From Methylobacterium sp. J-090 (GTDB lineage: Bacteria > Pseudomonadota > Alphaproteobacteria > Rhizobiales > Beijerinckiaceae), in the NCBI RefSeq assembly GCF_022829345.1, contig NZ_JAKSXV010000089.1, positions 156,998 through 220,997 on the forward strand: a DNA stretch of 64,000 nt. Reading direction: 5' to 3'. Within the stretch, counting starts at the first letter, position 1, and each line of letters starts with the position of its first letter. The notes below the pieces were generated by a model. The model worked only from the letters and a program-made list of their open reading frames with translations, made no database searches and was not told where the DNA came from. The translations under genes were made by a program, and so were the position numbers. Below, in pieces: positions 45,685 to 53,759 of this stretch.

Positions 45685-46936
45685 CGATCCGCTTTAGACG
45701 GCGTGACAACGGCCCGAATTCCTCGACCGTGATCCTGTTGAGCGTGAAAAGCCGGTTCATCGCGGCGGCCAGGACCGCCTTACTCAGCCCCCGCGAGGCC
45801 GGGTCTTTGGCGAAGACGCTGGGCGCGAAGTTCGCCGAGGGCGTCGCGCTCACATGCCGGCCCTGCTGCGTGTAATCCGCCAGCAGGCTCATGAACGTGT
45901 AGTCGGCTTGCAGAGCGCTGGACGCCTTGTCGAAGGCCGTGCTCGGCCCGGCATCCTCTGGCCAGAACATCCCCTCCCGCCAGCGCACCCGGAACTGCCC
46001 ACCGACGTTCGCGTAGTTCGCCTTCTTCGTCGACAGGATGCGGAGGTCTGGATCGGCCTCGATGGCCATACGGCCGCGTTCGTCGGCGAGCAGCGCCCGC
46101 TCCAGGTAGAGCCGGCTCCGGACGGAGTTATTCCAGCTGGTCGAGCCCGACGTCCCCGAGCCGCTGGCCATGCCCGATTGGCTAGGGTGGGCGAGCAGGA
46201 CGATGGTGGTGTCCTGCTTGATGGCCAGTCCGCGCAGCAGGCCGATGAACTGCCTCGCCTGGATCCGTTCGTTCTCCTGACCGCCGAATAGGTCGGCCAG
46301 CGTGTCGAGCACAACGAGTCGGGGCCGGAAGTCGGCCACCATCGTCTCCAGGGCCTGCCAGAGGGGCGTCGCTGTCAGGATGTTGGTTCGGCCGGCCGGC
46401 GCCGCCAGGACCGCATCCTCGCCGGCCAGGGGCGCGATGCGCAGGTCCGACAGGTCACGCAGTTCGCAGCCGTAGCCCCTAACGATGTCGGCCAGCCGGC
46501 GATGCACCTCGTCGAGGTCGTCCTCAGCGCTGAGGTAGAGAGCTCGGCCCGGCTCGACTTGGTGCCCGATCCATTCACATCCCAGCGCCGTCGAGCATGC
46601 CAGTTGCTTGGCGAGCAGGCTTTTGCCGACGCCGCCGTCCCCGCCGATCATCGTCACGGTCCTGGCTGGGATGAGACCCGGCACGTGGAACTCGCGAACC
46701 GGGATGGGCCGGGCGTGAAGCTCGGCACCGCAGACTGTGTTGAGCTCGACGGGTTTCCCGTCGGGGGCTCGGCCAAGCGCCTTCAGCGCACGCCGGCTCA
46801 GGAAGGCCGACAGGATCGTTTTGGTGATGCCGAGCCCCGGGAACTCGACCTCGACGTTGTGCCCCGTCGACGAGCGCACGACACCGTCGCCGAAACGGTC
46901 GTGATAGACGGGCTCGTCGAGGGTGAAGGGCGTCAT
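45650..46936 (-). CDS. RepA-like AAA/RecA-fold ATPase (replicative helicase type)
   Basis: A 428-residue ATPase of the RepA/RecA-fold group that includes the hexameric helicase of RSF1010. Walker A is GGDGGVGKSLLAKQLA, Walker B is PRLVVLDTLADLFGG, and sensor region LLAHPSQSGMASGSGTSGST follows. An N-terminal segment of about 90 residues precedes the ATPase. A helical C-terminal domain (LSKAVLAAAMNRLFTLNRIT) follows. The ATG at 46936 overlaps the upstream stop by ATGA. It is the last gene of a five-gene leftward operon and its end lies in the repeat array, consistent with an element-borne replication unit. Confidence 0.82.
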   Translation of the reverse strand: MTPFTLDEPVYHDRFGDGVVRSSTGHNVEVEFPGLGITKTILSAFLSRRALKALGRAPDGKPVELNTVCGAELHARPIPVREFHVPGLIPARTVTMIGGDGGVGKSLLAKQLACSTALGCEWIGHQVEPGRALYLSAEDDLDEVHRRLADIVRGYGCELRDLSDLRIAPLAGEDAVLAAPAGRTNILTATPLWQALETMVADFRPRLVVLDTLADLFGGQENERIQARQFIGLLRGLAIKQDTTIVLLAHPSQSGMASGSGTSGSTSWNNSVRSRLYLERALLADERGRMAIEADPDLRILSTKKANYANVGGQFRVRWREGMFWPEDAGPSTAFDKASSALQADYTFMSLLADYTQQGRHVSATPSANFAPSVFAKDPASRGLSKAVLAAAMNRLFTLNRITVEEFGPLSRRLKRIVQTPSEGGDDD

Positions 46937-47181
46937 GCGGCACCTCCGGCGCCACGGGGCGCCCATTCTCCGCACCACTCGTCACCCGGGACCGTCGGCC
47001 AGACGCCGGTGGTAATGGTCGAGTAGCCATCGGCATCGATGCTCGGCGGGCGGGCTCGACATTCACCCTTCAGCTTTTCCAGGATGACCCGAGATCCGTT
47101 CGTCTTCTCCTGAACTTCCTTGTACGTGCCGGCCGGGCAGAAGCTTCGGCAGGTCACGCAGATCCGTGCGGAGGTGCTCAT
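46933..47181 (-). CDS. Small cysteine-containing hypothetical protein
   Basis: An 82-residue protein with four cysteines spaced as CVTCRSFCPAG near the N-terminus, EC in the middle and WCGEW near the end, which suggests a small zinc-binding fold. It is coupled by ATGA overlaps to the helicase gene and to the upstream gene. No family recognised. Confidence 0.65.
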   Translation of the reverse strand: MSTSARICVTCRSFCPAGTYKEVQEKTNGSRVILEKLKGECRARPPSIDADGYSTITTGVWPTVPGDEWCGEWAPRGAGGAA

Positions 47182-47390
47182 CGCTGCCCCTCCAGCATCT
47201 TCATGACGGAGAGGGCCTGTCGCATGGCCGCCGCGGCGCAGCGGGTGGAATAGCGCAGGCCGGCATCATCACCGGCCGCCGCATAGTCCACGCCCATGCC
47301 GGCATAGAACGCCGTCATGTGCAGGCATTCCTGCACGAACTCGCGCAGGGCCTCGGGTGTGCCGTGGGCGATTGAGGGGGAGGCGCTCAT
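47178..47390 (-). CDS. Small helical hypothetical protein
   Basis: A 70-residue helical protein (EALREFVQECLHMTAFYAGM, then RCAAAAMRQALSVMKMLEGQ). ATGA overlaps link it to both neighbours, which fixes the start at 47390 rather than 47405. No family recognised; part of the AlpA-to-helicase operon. Confidence 0.62.
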   Translation of the reverse strand: MSASPSIAHGTPEALREFVQECLHMTAFYAGMGVDYAAAGDDAGLRYSTRCAAAAMRQALSVMKMLEGQR

Positions 47391-47587
47391 GCGCGGCTCC
47401 CCCAAGTATCGGAGACCGCGAAGGCCAGCTCGGCAACCTGGGCGGCAACGGCCGGGCTCAAACCGAAGCGGCGAGCAAGTTTTTCAGCTTGAAGGGTCGA
47501 GGGCTCTGAGGCATATCTCTCAACGCTGACTTGCCGGAAAGCATTCGAGAGACCCGCCGTCGCCCCGCGATGCGCGGGTTTCTTCAT
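47387..47587 (-). CDS. Small DNA-binding-like protein
   Basis: A 66-residue protein containing AEKLARRFGLSPAVAAQVAE, which reads like a helix-turn-helix. It begins 3 nt after the stop of the AlpA-like gene and overlaps the next start by ATGA. A regulatory role is inference. Confidence 0.58.
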   Translation of the reverse strand: MKKPAHRGATAGLSNAFRQVSVERYASEPSTLQAEKLARRFGLSPAVAAQVAELAFAVSDTWGSRA

Positions 47588-47590
47588 GGC

Positions 47591-47803
47591 TCAAGCATCC
47601 CCCTGCGGAATGCTCGCGGACGGATCGATAAGGCGTTCGAGCGCCACGATGGGGACAAGCAGTCGCCGTCCAATCTTGATCGTCGGGATCTCTCCCCTCC
47701 CCGCTGCCTGATAGGCAGAGTTTCGGCTGAGGCCGAGCTGTCGTCCTGCTTCCTCGACACTCATGGTCCTACGCTTGGTGCCGTCCGCCGGTCCCGATGC
47801 CAT
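47591..47803 (-). CDS. AlpA-like helix-turn-helix protein
   Basis: A 70-residue protein of the AlpA/excisionase HTH type: MSVEEAGRQLGLSRNSAYQA, then GEIPTIKIGRRLLVPIVALE. Such proteins control integrase/excision or early genes of P4-like elements. AGGAGATCGCGAC precedes the ATG at 47803. It is the first gene of the leftward operon, and its promoter region holds operator 1. Confidence 0.75.
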   Translation of the reverse strand: MASGPADGTKRRTMSVEEAGRQLGLSRNSAYQAAGRGEIPTIKIGRRLLVPIVALERLIDPSASIPQGDA

Positions 47804-47823
47804 GTCGCGATCTCCTGAATTAA

Positions 47824-47845
47824 AAGCACGCGCATTTGCGTGCTT
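47824..47845. promoter_or_regulatory. Operator 1 in divergent control region
   Basis: A perfect inverted repeat AAGCACGC-N6-GCGTGCTT, 20 bp upstream of the AlpA-like gene. Its core GCACG-N8-CGTGC is the same as in operator 2. Confidence 0.62.
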
Positions 47846-47870
47846 AATAGATGGACGGGCTTGGTACGCC

Positions 47871-47897
47871 TTGTCAAGAGAGTGCACGCGATATAAC
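47871..47897 (+). promoter_or_regulatory. Candidate rightward promoter
   Basis: TTGTCA and TATAAC with a 15-bp spacer, 30 bp upstream of the regulator-integrase unit. The -10 lies inside operator 2, so binding there would block transcription. Confidence 0.45.
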
Positions 47898-47904
47898 GTG
47901 CACT
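47881..47904. promoter_or_regulatory. Operator 2 in divergent control region
   Basis: A perfect inverted repeat AGTGCACG-N8-CGTGCACT with core GCACG-N8-CGTGC, identical in layout to operator 1. Centres of the two are 58 bp apart. It overlaps the rightward promoter. Confidence 0.62.
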
Positions 47905-47926
47905 TATTGAGCGAGGATGAGATCTG

Positions 47927-48469
47927 ATGGCAGAGGGTGAAGCGAAACGCCGTGGACGGCCTTCGATACCGGAGGAGGAGCGGAAGTCCGGGAACCTCAC
48001 GTTCCGCACCCGTGGCAGCCTACGGGCGCAGCTCGAGACCGCTGCGCAGGAGTCTGGGCGCTCGGTGAGCGAAGAAATTGAGCACCGGATGCAGCTCAGT
48101 TTCGATAGGAAGGCTGTGGCGCTTCAGATCTACGGCGACTCAAACACCGCTCTTATGAAGGCGCTCTATTCGATCCTTGGTGCCACCACTTCTGATCTGA
48201 AGCACTCGAACTCGGCAGTTCATTTGGCTGCAATCACGACCATACTGGCCGCGGCCGGCTCGCGATTCGAGGACCTGATCGAAAAGAACCCTGATCCGTC
48301 GGTCTGGGCATTTCTGAGCCGTACTGGAGTGATGCAGGCCCTCGGGTTGAATGCGGAAGAAGCGACCAAGGAAGCTGAACGGGTTGTCCCCGAGATGGCT
48401 GCCCAGATGGCCGAGTATCGAGCTGGAGCCGAGATGGCGCGGCGCCTGAAACAAGAGAAGCCAAAATGA
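47927..48469 (+). CDS. Arc-like ribbon-helix-helix regulator
   Basis: A 180-residue protein. Residues 17-57 read SGNLTFRTRGSLRAQLETAA, then SGRSVSEEIEHRM, which fits the Arc/Mnt ribbon-helix-helix DNA-binding fold. A basic tail (AKRRGRPS) precedes it and a long helical domain follows. Its stop overlaps the integrase start by ATGA, so the two are co-translated. It is the best candidate to bind the paired operators just upstream and act as repressor of the element's divergent promoters; this is inference. Confidence 0.7.
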   Translation: MAEGEAKRRGRPSIPEEERKSGNLTFRTRGSLRAQLETAAQESGRSVSEEIEHRMQLSFDRKAVALQIYGDSNTALMKALYSILGATTSDLKHSNSAVHLAAITTILAAAGSRFEDLIEKNPDPSVWAFLSRTGVMQALGLNAEEATKEAERVVPEMAAQMAEYRAGAEMARRLKQEKPK

Positions 48470-49623
48470 AAGGCCACATCCGCGAGCGCTCGCCCGGCAA
48501 ATGGGCCATCATCCTGGACCTTCGGGACCCGGACACCGGCAAGCGCCGCCGCAAGTGGCACTCGTTCACCGGTACGAAGCGGACGGCGCAGAAGGAGTGC
48601 GCCCGCCTCATCACCGAGATGCAGGGCGGGGACTACGTCGAGCCCGGCAAGGAGACCCTGGCGGCCTTCATCGACCGATGGCTCGACCACATTCGCTCGC
48701 AGGTCTCGCCCCGCACCCACGAGCGCTACACCGAGCTCGCCAGGAAGAACGTCGTGCCCCTCTTGGGCAGTGCCGTCCTGACGAAGCTGCGGCCGGAGCA
48801 GATCTCCGCGGCCTACACCAAGGCCCTCGTGAGCGGGCGTCGTGACGGCAAGGGAGGTCTGGCCCCGCGCACCGTCCACCACATGCACCGCATCCTGCGC
48901 CAAGCGCTGGGCCAGGCTGTGAAGTGGCGCATTCTTGCGCATAACCCGGCCGACGTCGTCGATCCGCCGAAGGTCGAGCGCGCGAAGATGCGGGCGTTCG
49001 ATGCCCACGAGACGGTCATCCTGCTCGCCCACTTCCGGCCGACTCGGATGTTCGTGCCCGTCCTGCTCGGCGCGCTCTGCGGCTTGCGCCGAGGGGAGGT
49101 AACGGCCATGCGCTGGCGAGCTGTGGACTTCGCTGCCGGGCAGCTCGCCATCGTCGAGAGCACCGAGCAGACCCGCGCCGGCACGCGCTCGAAAGAGACC
49201 AAGAGCGGCCGGTCGCGTCGGGTCGCCCTCCCCTCGTACGCCCTTGAGGAGCTGCGCCTGCATCGCCTTCGGCAGGCCGAGGAGCTTCTGAGGATCGGGG
49301 TGCGCTTGACGGACGACACCTACGTGTTCGCCCAGGCTGACGGCGCGCCAGTCCAGCCCAACAGCCTCACCCACGAGTTCACGCGGATCCTGGCGCTTTC
49401 GACCGCCCTGCCCCGCGTCCGCTTCCACGATCTTCGGCACAGCCACGCGACACAGCTGCTGGCGAGTGGTATCCATCCGAAGATCGCGCAGGAGCGCCTC
49501 GGGCATTCGAGCGTCGGCATCACGTTGGATCTCTACTCCCACGTGCTGCCGGGGATGCAGGAGGACGCTGCTGCGAAGGTTGACGCTGCCCTGCGCGCGG
49601 CCATAGAGAAGGCCGCCGGTTGA
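48466..49623 (+). CDS. int: Tyrosine-type site-specific integrase
   Basis: A 385-residue tyrosine recombinase: N-terminal arm-binding domain (about 1-55), SAM-like core-binding domain (about 60-160) and catalytic domain. The conserved residues are the Arg in ALCGLRRGEVTAMRW, HDLRH in VRFHDLRHSHATQLLASG, the His in RLGHSSVGITLD and the nucleophile Tyr in LDLYSHVL. It points toward tRNA-Ser, which begins 78 bp after its stop, so the attachment site is likely in or next to that tRNA. The ATG overlaps the regulator's stop. Confidence 0.93.
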   Translation: MKGHIRERSPGKWAIILDLRDPDTGKRRRKWHSFTGTKRTAQKECARLITEMQGGDYVEPGKETLAAFIDRWLDHIRSQVSPRTHERYTELARKNVVPLLGSAVLTKLRPEQISAAYTKALVSGRRDGKGGLAPRTVHHMHRILRQALGQAVKWRILAHNPADVVDPPKVERAKMRAFDAHETVILLAHFRPTRMFVPVLLGALCGLRRGEVTAMRWRAVDFAAGQLAIVESTEQTRAGTRSKETKSGRSRRVALPSYALEELRLHRLRQAEELLRIGVRLTDDTYVFAQADGAPVQPNSLTHEFTRILALSTALPRVRFHDLRHSHATQLLASGIHPKIAQERLGHSSVGITLDLYSHVLPGMQEDAAAKVDAALRAAIEKAAG

Positions 49624-49701
49624 TTGGGTAGCAAAGCGGTAGCAGAAGGCGATTTCCCCGCCTAAGTCTGAGGGGAAAATCTCCAATTCCTGCAAGGGTT
49701 T

Positions 49702-49791
49702 GGAAGGGTGGCCGAGTGGTTTAAGGCAGCGGTCTTGAAAACCGCCGTGGGGGCAACTCCACCGTGGGTTCGAATCCCACCCCTTCCGCCA
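49702..49791 (+). tRNA. tRNA-Ser(UGA)
   Basis: A 90-nt class II tRNA with intact acceptor (GGAAGGG / CCCTTCC), D-arm, anticodon stem GCGGT/ACCGC with loop CTTGAAA (anticodon UGA), a long variable arm (CGTGGGGGCAACTCCACC), T-arm GTGGG-TTCGAAT-CCCAC, and encoded CCA. It is flanked by an intact integrase on its 5' side and an integrase remnant on its 3' side, so it is a repeated insertion target. Confidence 0.96.
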
Positions 49792-49812
49792 GATACCTAT
49801 AAACCACTGTCA

Positions 49813-49832
49813 GAAGACGGTTTTTAGTCTTC
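49813..49832 (+). terminator. Hairpin after tRNA-Ser
   Basis: GAAGAC and GTCTTC pair around an 8-nt T-rich loop, 22 nt after the tRNA 3' end. Probable tRNA transcript terminator. Confidence 0.45.
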
Positions 49833-49843
49833 GCTCCCAGCCT

Positions 49844-49868
49844 CCTCGGTGACACCATGTCACCGAGG
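49844..49868. repeat. Perfect 11-bp inverted repeat
   Basis: CCTCGGTGACA and its complement around CCA, between tRNA-Ser and the integrase remnant. It could be a recombinase arm site, terminator or remnant end. Confidence 0.45.
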
Positions 49869-49889
49869 CCGTTCAGGGGCGAGGTCAGC

Positions 49890-50060
49890 AGTGCACCAGG
49901 CGGAATACCCGCAACGTCGTCGGGGACGCTGGTACGTGCGGGTGCGGGTGCCCGCCCATCTCGTTGCGGCGGTCGGCCAGAAGCATCTCATCAGGGCTCT
50001 CGACACGGATAGTGAGACCGTTGCGCGCGGGCGACGGTGGATTGCGCTGGCTGTGCTCTG
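49890..50060 (+). pseudogene. Remnant of a second tyrosine integrase
   Basis: A short frame with EYPQRRRGRWYVRVRVPAHL, then AVGQKHLIRALDTDSETVAR, which matches the N-terminal (DUF6538-type) domain found at the start of some phage integrases. The catalytic domain is missing: the sequence loses similarity before 50060 and an IS630 remnant follows. It marks an earlier element at the same tRNA. Confidence 0.55.
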
Positions 50061-50174
50061 GATTGGATCGGCGCGCAGATCGTCTCAGACGGTTGGAGAC
50101 TGGCCTGGGCGGCTGGACTGACCGGCTTGCAACGGTGCTCCGATTATCGAAGCCAGGATCACGCCTTGGGGCCG

Positions 50175-50804
50175 ACGGGCGGCTGCCACGGCGTGCCCAT
50201 CGGCGCGGCAGGGTGTTCTTCCGGCCGGTCCGGGCCTCATCCTGCCACCACATCTCGATGGCTGTTCCAGGCGGTCCGGCCCGCGCGGATCGCGTTTACG
50301 GCCGTGGGCAGGCCTTTTTGAACGCCGCCAAAACGGCCGGATCCTGCTCGTGATGCGCGGGCGCGCCGACAGCTTGGCAAAGCCGAGCGCCTCGACCGTG
50401 CGGCCCACCGTGCTCTCGTCGAGGCTCACCCCGAAGCTGGCGTAGACCCAGGCGGCCGGATCCTTCGGCCGCCAGCGCACGACGCCGTGCCGGTCCGGAT
50501 CCGGCCCTTCCTCGATCACCTGTGCCAGCGCCTGTCGCCGGGCCGCATCCAGCTTCGGCCTCTGGCCGGGCGCCTTGCGGTCGATCAGACCGTCCGGTCC
50601 AGCGGCGTCGAACGCCAGAACTCGATCGCGCACCGTCTGTAGGCTCACGGCCCCGCTCCGCGCCGCGTGCATGCGGCTGGTGCCCTCGTCGATCGTCGCC
50701 AGCGCCAACAGCCGACGGCTCCGGCCGGCATCCCGGCTCGCCCGGGCCCGCCGACGCAGGTCGTCGGCGCTGAAGTCATTACGCAGCGGCACGCAAGCCG
50801 ACAC
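50175..50804 (-). pseudogene. Degenerate IS630-family transposase
   Basis: From a GTG near 50804 the frame gives the IS630 N-terminal winged-helix region (DDLRRRARASRDAGRSRRLL, then LQTVRDRVLAFDAAGPDGLI and VVRWRPKDPAAWVYASFGVS). Near 50358 the match switches frame (HHEQDPAVLAAFKKA), then again to WWQDEARTGRKNTLPRRWAR, the start of the DDE domain. The remaining catalytic part is gone. It has at least two frameshifts and a 3' truncation, so it is dead. No terminal repeats were found. Confidence 0.7.
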
Positions 50805-50967
50805 GGCAAACCCTCCGGTCCGCCCCATCGAATCACGACGGCCGCACCGAATAACCCGTGCGTCCCCATCATCGCCGATTGGCATGAGGTAGCCCGGTTT
50901 CTGGTTGTGTGCTCTGTTTCCCAATGGCATCTCTTGGTCGCCGCGGGTCAGCGGCTCGGAGTATCAA

Positions 50968-52005
50968 ATGCAGATTGTTACCGTCCAAGACGAGACGACC
51001 CCACTTCTGATTGAAAACCCAAAGATTGAGGTTTATAAGGACTGCGTTTTCGCACCCATGCGCCTCTCCTCTGAGCATGGGGGTAGTTTTTGGGCCAATC
51101 ACCATTGGGGCGTCTATGACCAGGATGGTAATTTGGTCCCCGGCGCCGCGTTTAGTTATTTGCCTAATTTTGAGATAAGCGGGCAGAACGAAATATGTTT
51201 GCATGAAATAAGTAATATTTCCTACGCACCGACTCAGCAATACTTCTACGTCGGCAATCTAATCAACCATTATGGGCACTTTCTCTGTTCAAGCATGGCC
51301 CGTGCGTGGGCTCTTTCCGAAATCAATTTGAACCGCGTACCGCTTCTCGGCCATTCCGAGGGGCCTCCGTTTCACTGGTTTAAGCACTATTCGTTCTTCC
51401 GGCCGTTATTCGGCGCGGTCGGCGTCTCGCAAGAGGATTTCGCCCATTTTGAAAAGCCGGTTCGCATCCGTGAGTTGATAGTCGCCCACCCGGCCATGGT
51501 CGAGCGCAACCTCATCCACAAAGTCTATGCGCAGACTATGAACACCGTCGGCGATCGGCTGACGAAGGGTCTGGAGCAACCGAGACCGCGTAACATCGTC
51601 TATCTATCAAAGGCGCAACATTTTCATAGCAGTCAAGGACTGCTCAACGAGACTGAGATCACGGACTACATGGAGGCAGAGGGCGTTTCCGTGGTCTCAC
51701 CAGAACAGTTGCCCATAGCTGAGCAGATTGCGCTTTTCCGTTCGACGCGCTGCATCATCGGTCAGTGCGGTTCGGCGATGCATACGTCCGTATTTGTTCG
51801 GCCTCGCTCCGATCAGGTGATGATAAGCCTCATCGACAAGCCGCAGTGCTATTCTTCAAATGCCGGTATGATCGACGCTGCCAATGGCTCACGCACAATT
51901 TTCGTCTACTGTGAAGGAGAGACGATCGGCGGCGGGCCAGCGCGTCGGCTCCTTAATCCGCAGCAAGCCGCTCGCGACATGCTGGCACTTGCGCGTTCAC
52001 AGTAG
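50968..52005 (+). CDS. Glycosyltransferase family 61-like protein
   Basis: A 345-residue cytoplasmic protein of the GT61 (DUF563) type. It has a central region YFYVGNLINHYGHFLCSSMA with the family-typical NxxHF-like motif, and near the C-terminus VVSPEQLPIAEQIALFRSTR, then IIGQCGSAMHTSVFVRP, matching the conserved G(Q/P)xGSAL-like donor-site region. Its GC is visibly lower than the core, pointing to transfer. It stands alone between an IS630 remnant and the right core block, without other polysaccharide genes. The sugar and acceptor are unknown. Confidence 0.75.
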   Translation: MQIVTVQDETTPLLIENPKIEVYKDCVFAPMRLSSEHGGSFWANHHWGVYDQDGNLVPGAAFSYLPNFEISGQNEICLHEISNISYAPTQQYFYVGNLINHYGHFLCSSMARAWALSEINLNRVPLLGHSEGPPFHWFKHYSFFRPLFGAVGVSQEDFAHFEKPVRIRELIVAHPAMVERNLIHKVYAQTMNTVGDRLTKGLEQPRPRNIVYLSKAQHFHSSQGLLNETEITDYMEAEGVSVVSPEQLPIAEQIALFRSTRCIIGQCGSAMHTSVFVRPRSDQVMISLIDKPQCYSSNAGMIDAANGSRTIFVYCEGETIGGGPARRLLNPQQAARDMLALARSQ

Positions 52006-52460
52006 TCTCAGCGTCGGTCTGCCGGCCGCCAATCTCCGCCGAACGCCCGCAAGCGTGTTGCGGCCTTAGAGGGCTATGGCGTAGCCGTAGTGCTCATCAT
52101 CGTTGGGCGCGGCCCGCGAGGTTTCCGAACCGCGGACATGCGCGGTTTTCCCAGCGTTGTCGAACCCTTTGGGGGAGCAGCCCATTCTCCGGCGACGCGG
52201 TTGCGTGGGCGGATGTCGGGTCCGCCAGGCACACGCGTCGGACTCGGGCAAGGTCACTTCCGTTCCGAGCGGCCATCGTTCCAAGCGTTCCTGCGAGCGG
52301 TCATGAACGAGGTCCTCGCGCGCATCGCAGGACCGCGAAGGGACTCGGGAGAAGCAGTCGGACGCGTGCCCCCGGTGTCGGGCCGGCCTCGACACGCAGG
52401 CCGCCATCCCGTGCCCAGCCCCCTTGCGTCTCCCGCAGAATCGGGATCGTCTTCGTCCGA
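52006..52460. other. Intergenic region at the right edge of the accessory block
   Basis: 455 bp without a supported gene. Long open frames on both strands run through it only because of high GC. Base composition rises from low to core level across it, so the accessory/core junction probably falls here. No direct repeat of either tRNA was seen. Confidence 0.4.
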
Positions 52461-53615
52461 TCAGGCGCCCGCGGCCGTGGCGAGGGGGGATGGCGCCCGG
52501 TGCCCGATCCCTGCGCCGCACGGCGTTCGGGCCCGGCGCGGCTCGGCCCAGATCAGGCGGCCGATCGCGAGGCCCAGGCGGCGGCAGAACAGGGTGACGC
52601 CCCAGCACCAGCCGAGCGCCAGCCCGACCGTTCGCACCAGCTCCATCAGCACGGCGCCGATCACCAGGGCGGCGCGATCGAGCAGCTTGAGGACCGCCCG
52701 CGTCGCGGGCCCCATGCCCTCCGCCAGGCGAACCGCGCGGCTGACCTCGGCCGGGGACCGCGCCAGCGACAGGACCTGCAGGACGCCGCGCGTCCCCATC
52801 CGCCCCTGCAGGGCGTAGGCTTGGCCGCCGAGCGCCGTCAGTTCGGCGACGGCGCCCGTGCGCAGGCCGGCCCGCGCGGCGGTGCGGGCCCCGGCGAGGT
52901 CGAGGCGGCCGGCGGCGAGCGCCAGGGCGCGCACGGCGCCCGGATCGACGCTCTCCCGCGCCAGCCGGGCGAGATGGGTGGCGAGGGGACGCGAGAGGCG
53001 CCCCGATCGGTGGGCCGTCTTGAGCAGGGTCGCGCCGCCCCGCGCCACGGCGCCGAGGCCGCCCGCGTAGGTCGCCGCCGTCGCCGCCAGCCCGACGCCC
53101 GCCAGTCCGAGCACGATCGGATCGTGGGGCTCGTCGCGCAGGAGATGCCCGCCCTCCCGCGCGAGGGCGCGCAGGTCGCCGAGGCCGGTCAGGTCCGCCG
53201 CGAAGGCGCCGGCGAGGCCGACCCCGCTGTCGGCCTGCCCCGTGAGGGCGCCGTCGGCGAAGGCCCGCGCCGCGCGGAGGGGGGCGCCCTCCCCCAGGGC
53301 GGCGACCCGGGCGCGCCGGGCGGCGTCCACGGGGATGCCGCGCCCGTCCGCGAGCTCGAGGAAGCTTTGCGCCAGGGTGTCGTCCTGCGCCGCCACCGCC
53401 GCGTCGATCGCGTCGGCCACGCGGTCGGGCGTCGCCACGGCCTCGAGGCGCAGGCGCGCCAGGGCGGGCGGATCGTCGGCTGCGCCGAGGAGCCGCCAGG
53501 CGAGATGCGCCCGCGGCAGGAGCTCGGCGCCGGTGCCCGCGAGGAGGCCCGCCGCGAGGGCGAGACCGCCCCACGCCAGCAGCGATCTCATGCGGGAAGC
53601 GGTTCGTCCGCCCAT
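52461..53615 (-). CDS. Hypothetical membrane protein
   Basis: A 384-residue, Ala/Leu/Arg-rich protein. It has an N-terminal membrane helix (SLLAWGGLALAAGLLAGTGA), a long helical region with probable further membrane contact (PIVLGLAGVGLAATAATYAG), and a C-terminal hydrophobic segment (AALVIGAVLMELVRTVGLAL) followed by a cysteine-containing turn. No family recognised. The ATG at 53615 has GGTGGGG upstream; GTG at 53624 and ATG at 53591 are alternatives. Confidence 0.7.
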   Translation of the reverse strand: MGGRTASRMRSLLAWGGLALAAGLLAGTGAELLPRAHLAWRLLGAADDPPALARLRLEAVATPDRVADAIDAAVAAQDDTLAQSFLELADGRGIPVDAARRARVAALGEGAPLRAARAFADGALTGQADSGVGLAGAFAADLTGLGDLRALAREGGHLLRDEPHDPIVLGLAGVGLAATAATYAGGLGAVARGGATLLKTAHRSGRLSRPLATHLARLARESVDPGAVRALALAAGRLDLAGARTAARAGLRTGAVAELTALGGQAYALQGRMGTRGVLQVLSLARSPAEVSRAVRLAEGMGPATRAVLKLLDRAALVIGAVLMELVRTVGLALGWCWGVTLFCRRLGLAIGRLIWAEPRRARTPCGAGIGHRAPSPLATAAGA

Positions 53616-53759
53616 GCGCCCCACCCGAAAGGCGCCGGCCCGGCGCCGGCGCGTCCGTCGAGCCGGCCCCAGAACGCCGCGCCGGTCAAGGGCACCGGGG
53701 CTGGCGGCCCATTCCCGCGCATCGGGCGCCGCCGGCGCCCGGCCGCCGGGGCCGGGCCC

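Noticed and set aside
52066..53574. A 502-codon minus-strand frame overlapping the hypothetical membrane protein
   Set aside because: Extremely Arg/Gly-rich and free of membrane or domain patterns; it is the shifted frame of the gene at 52461-53615.
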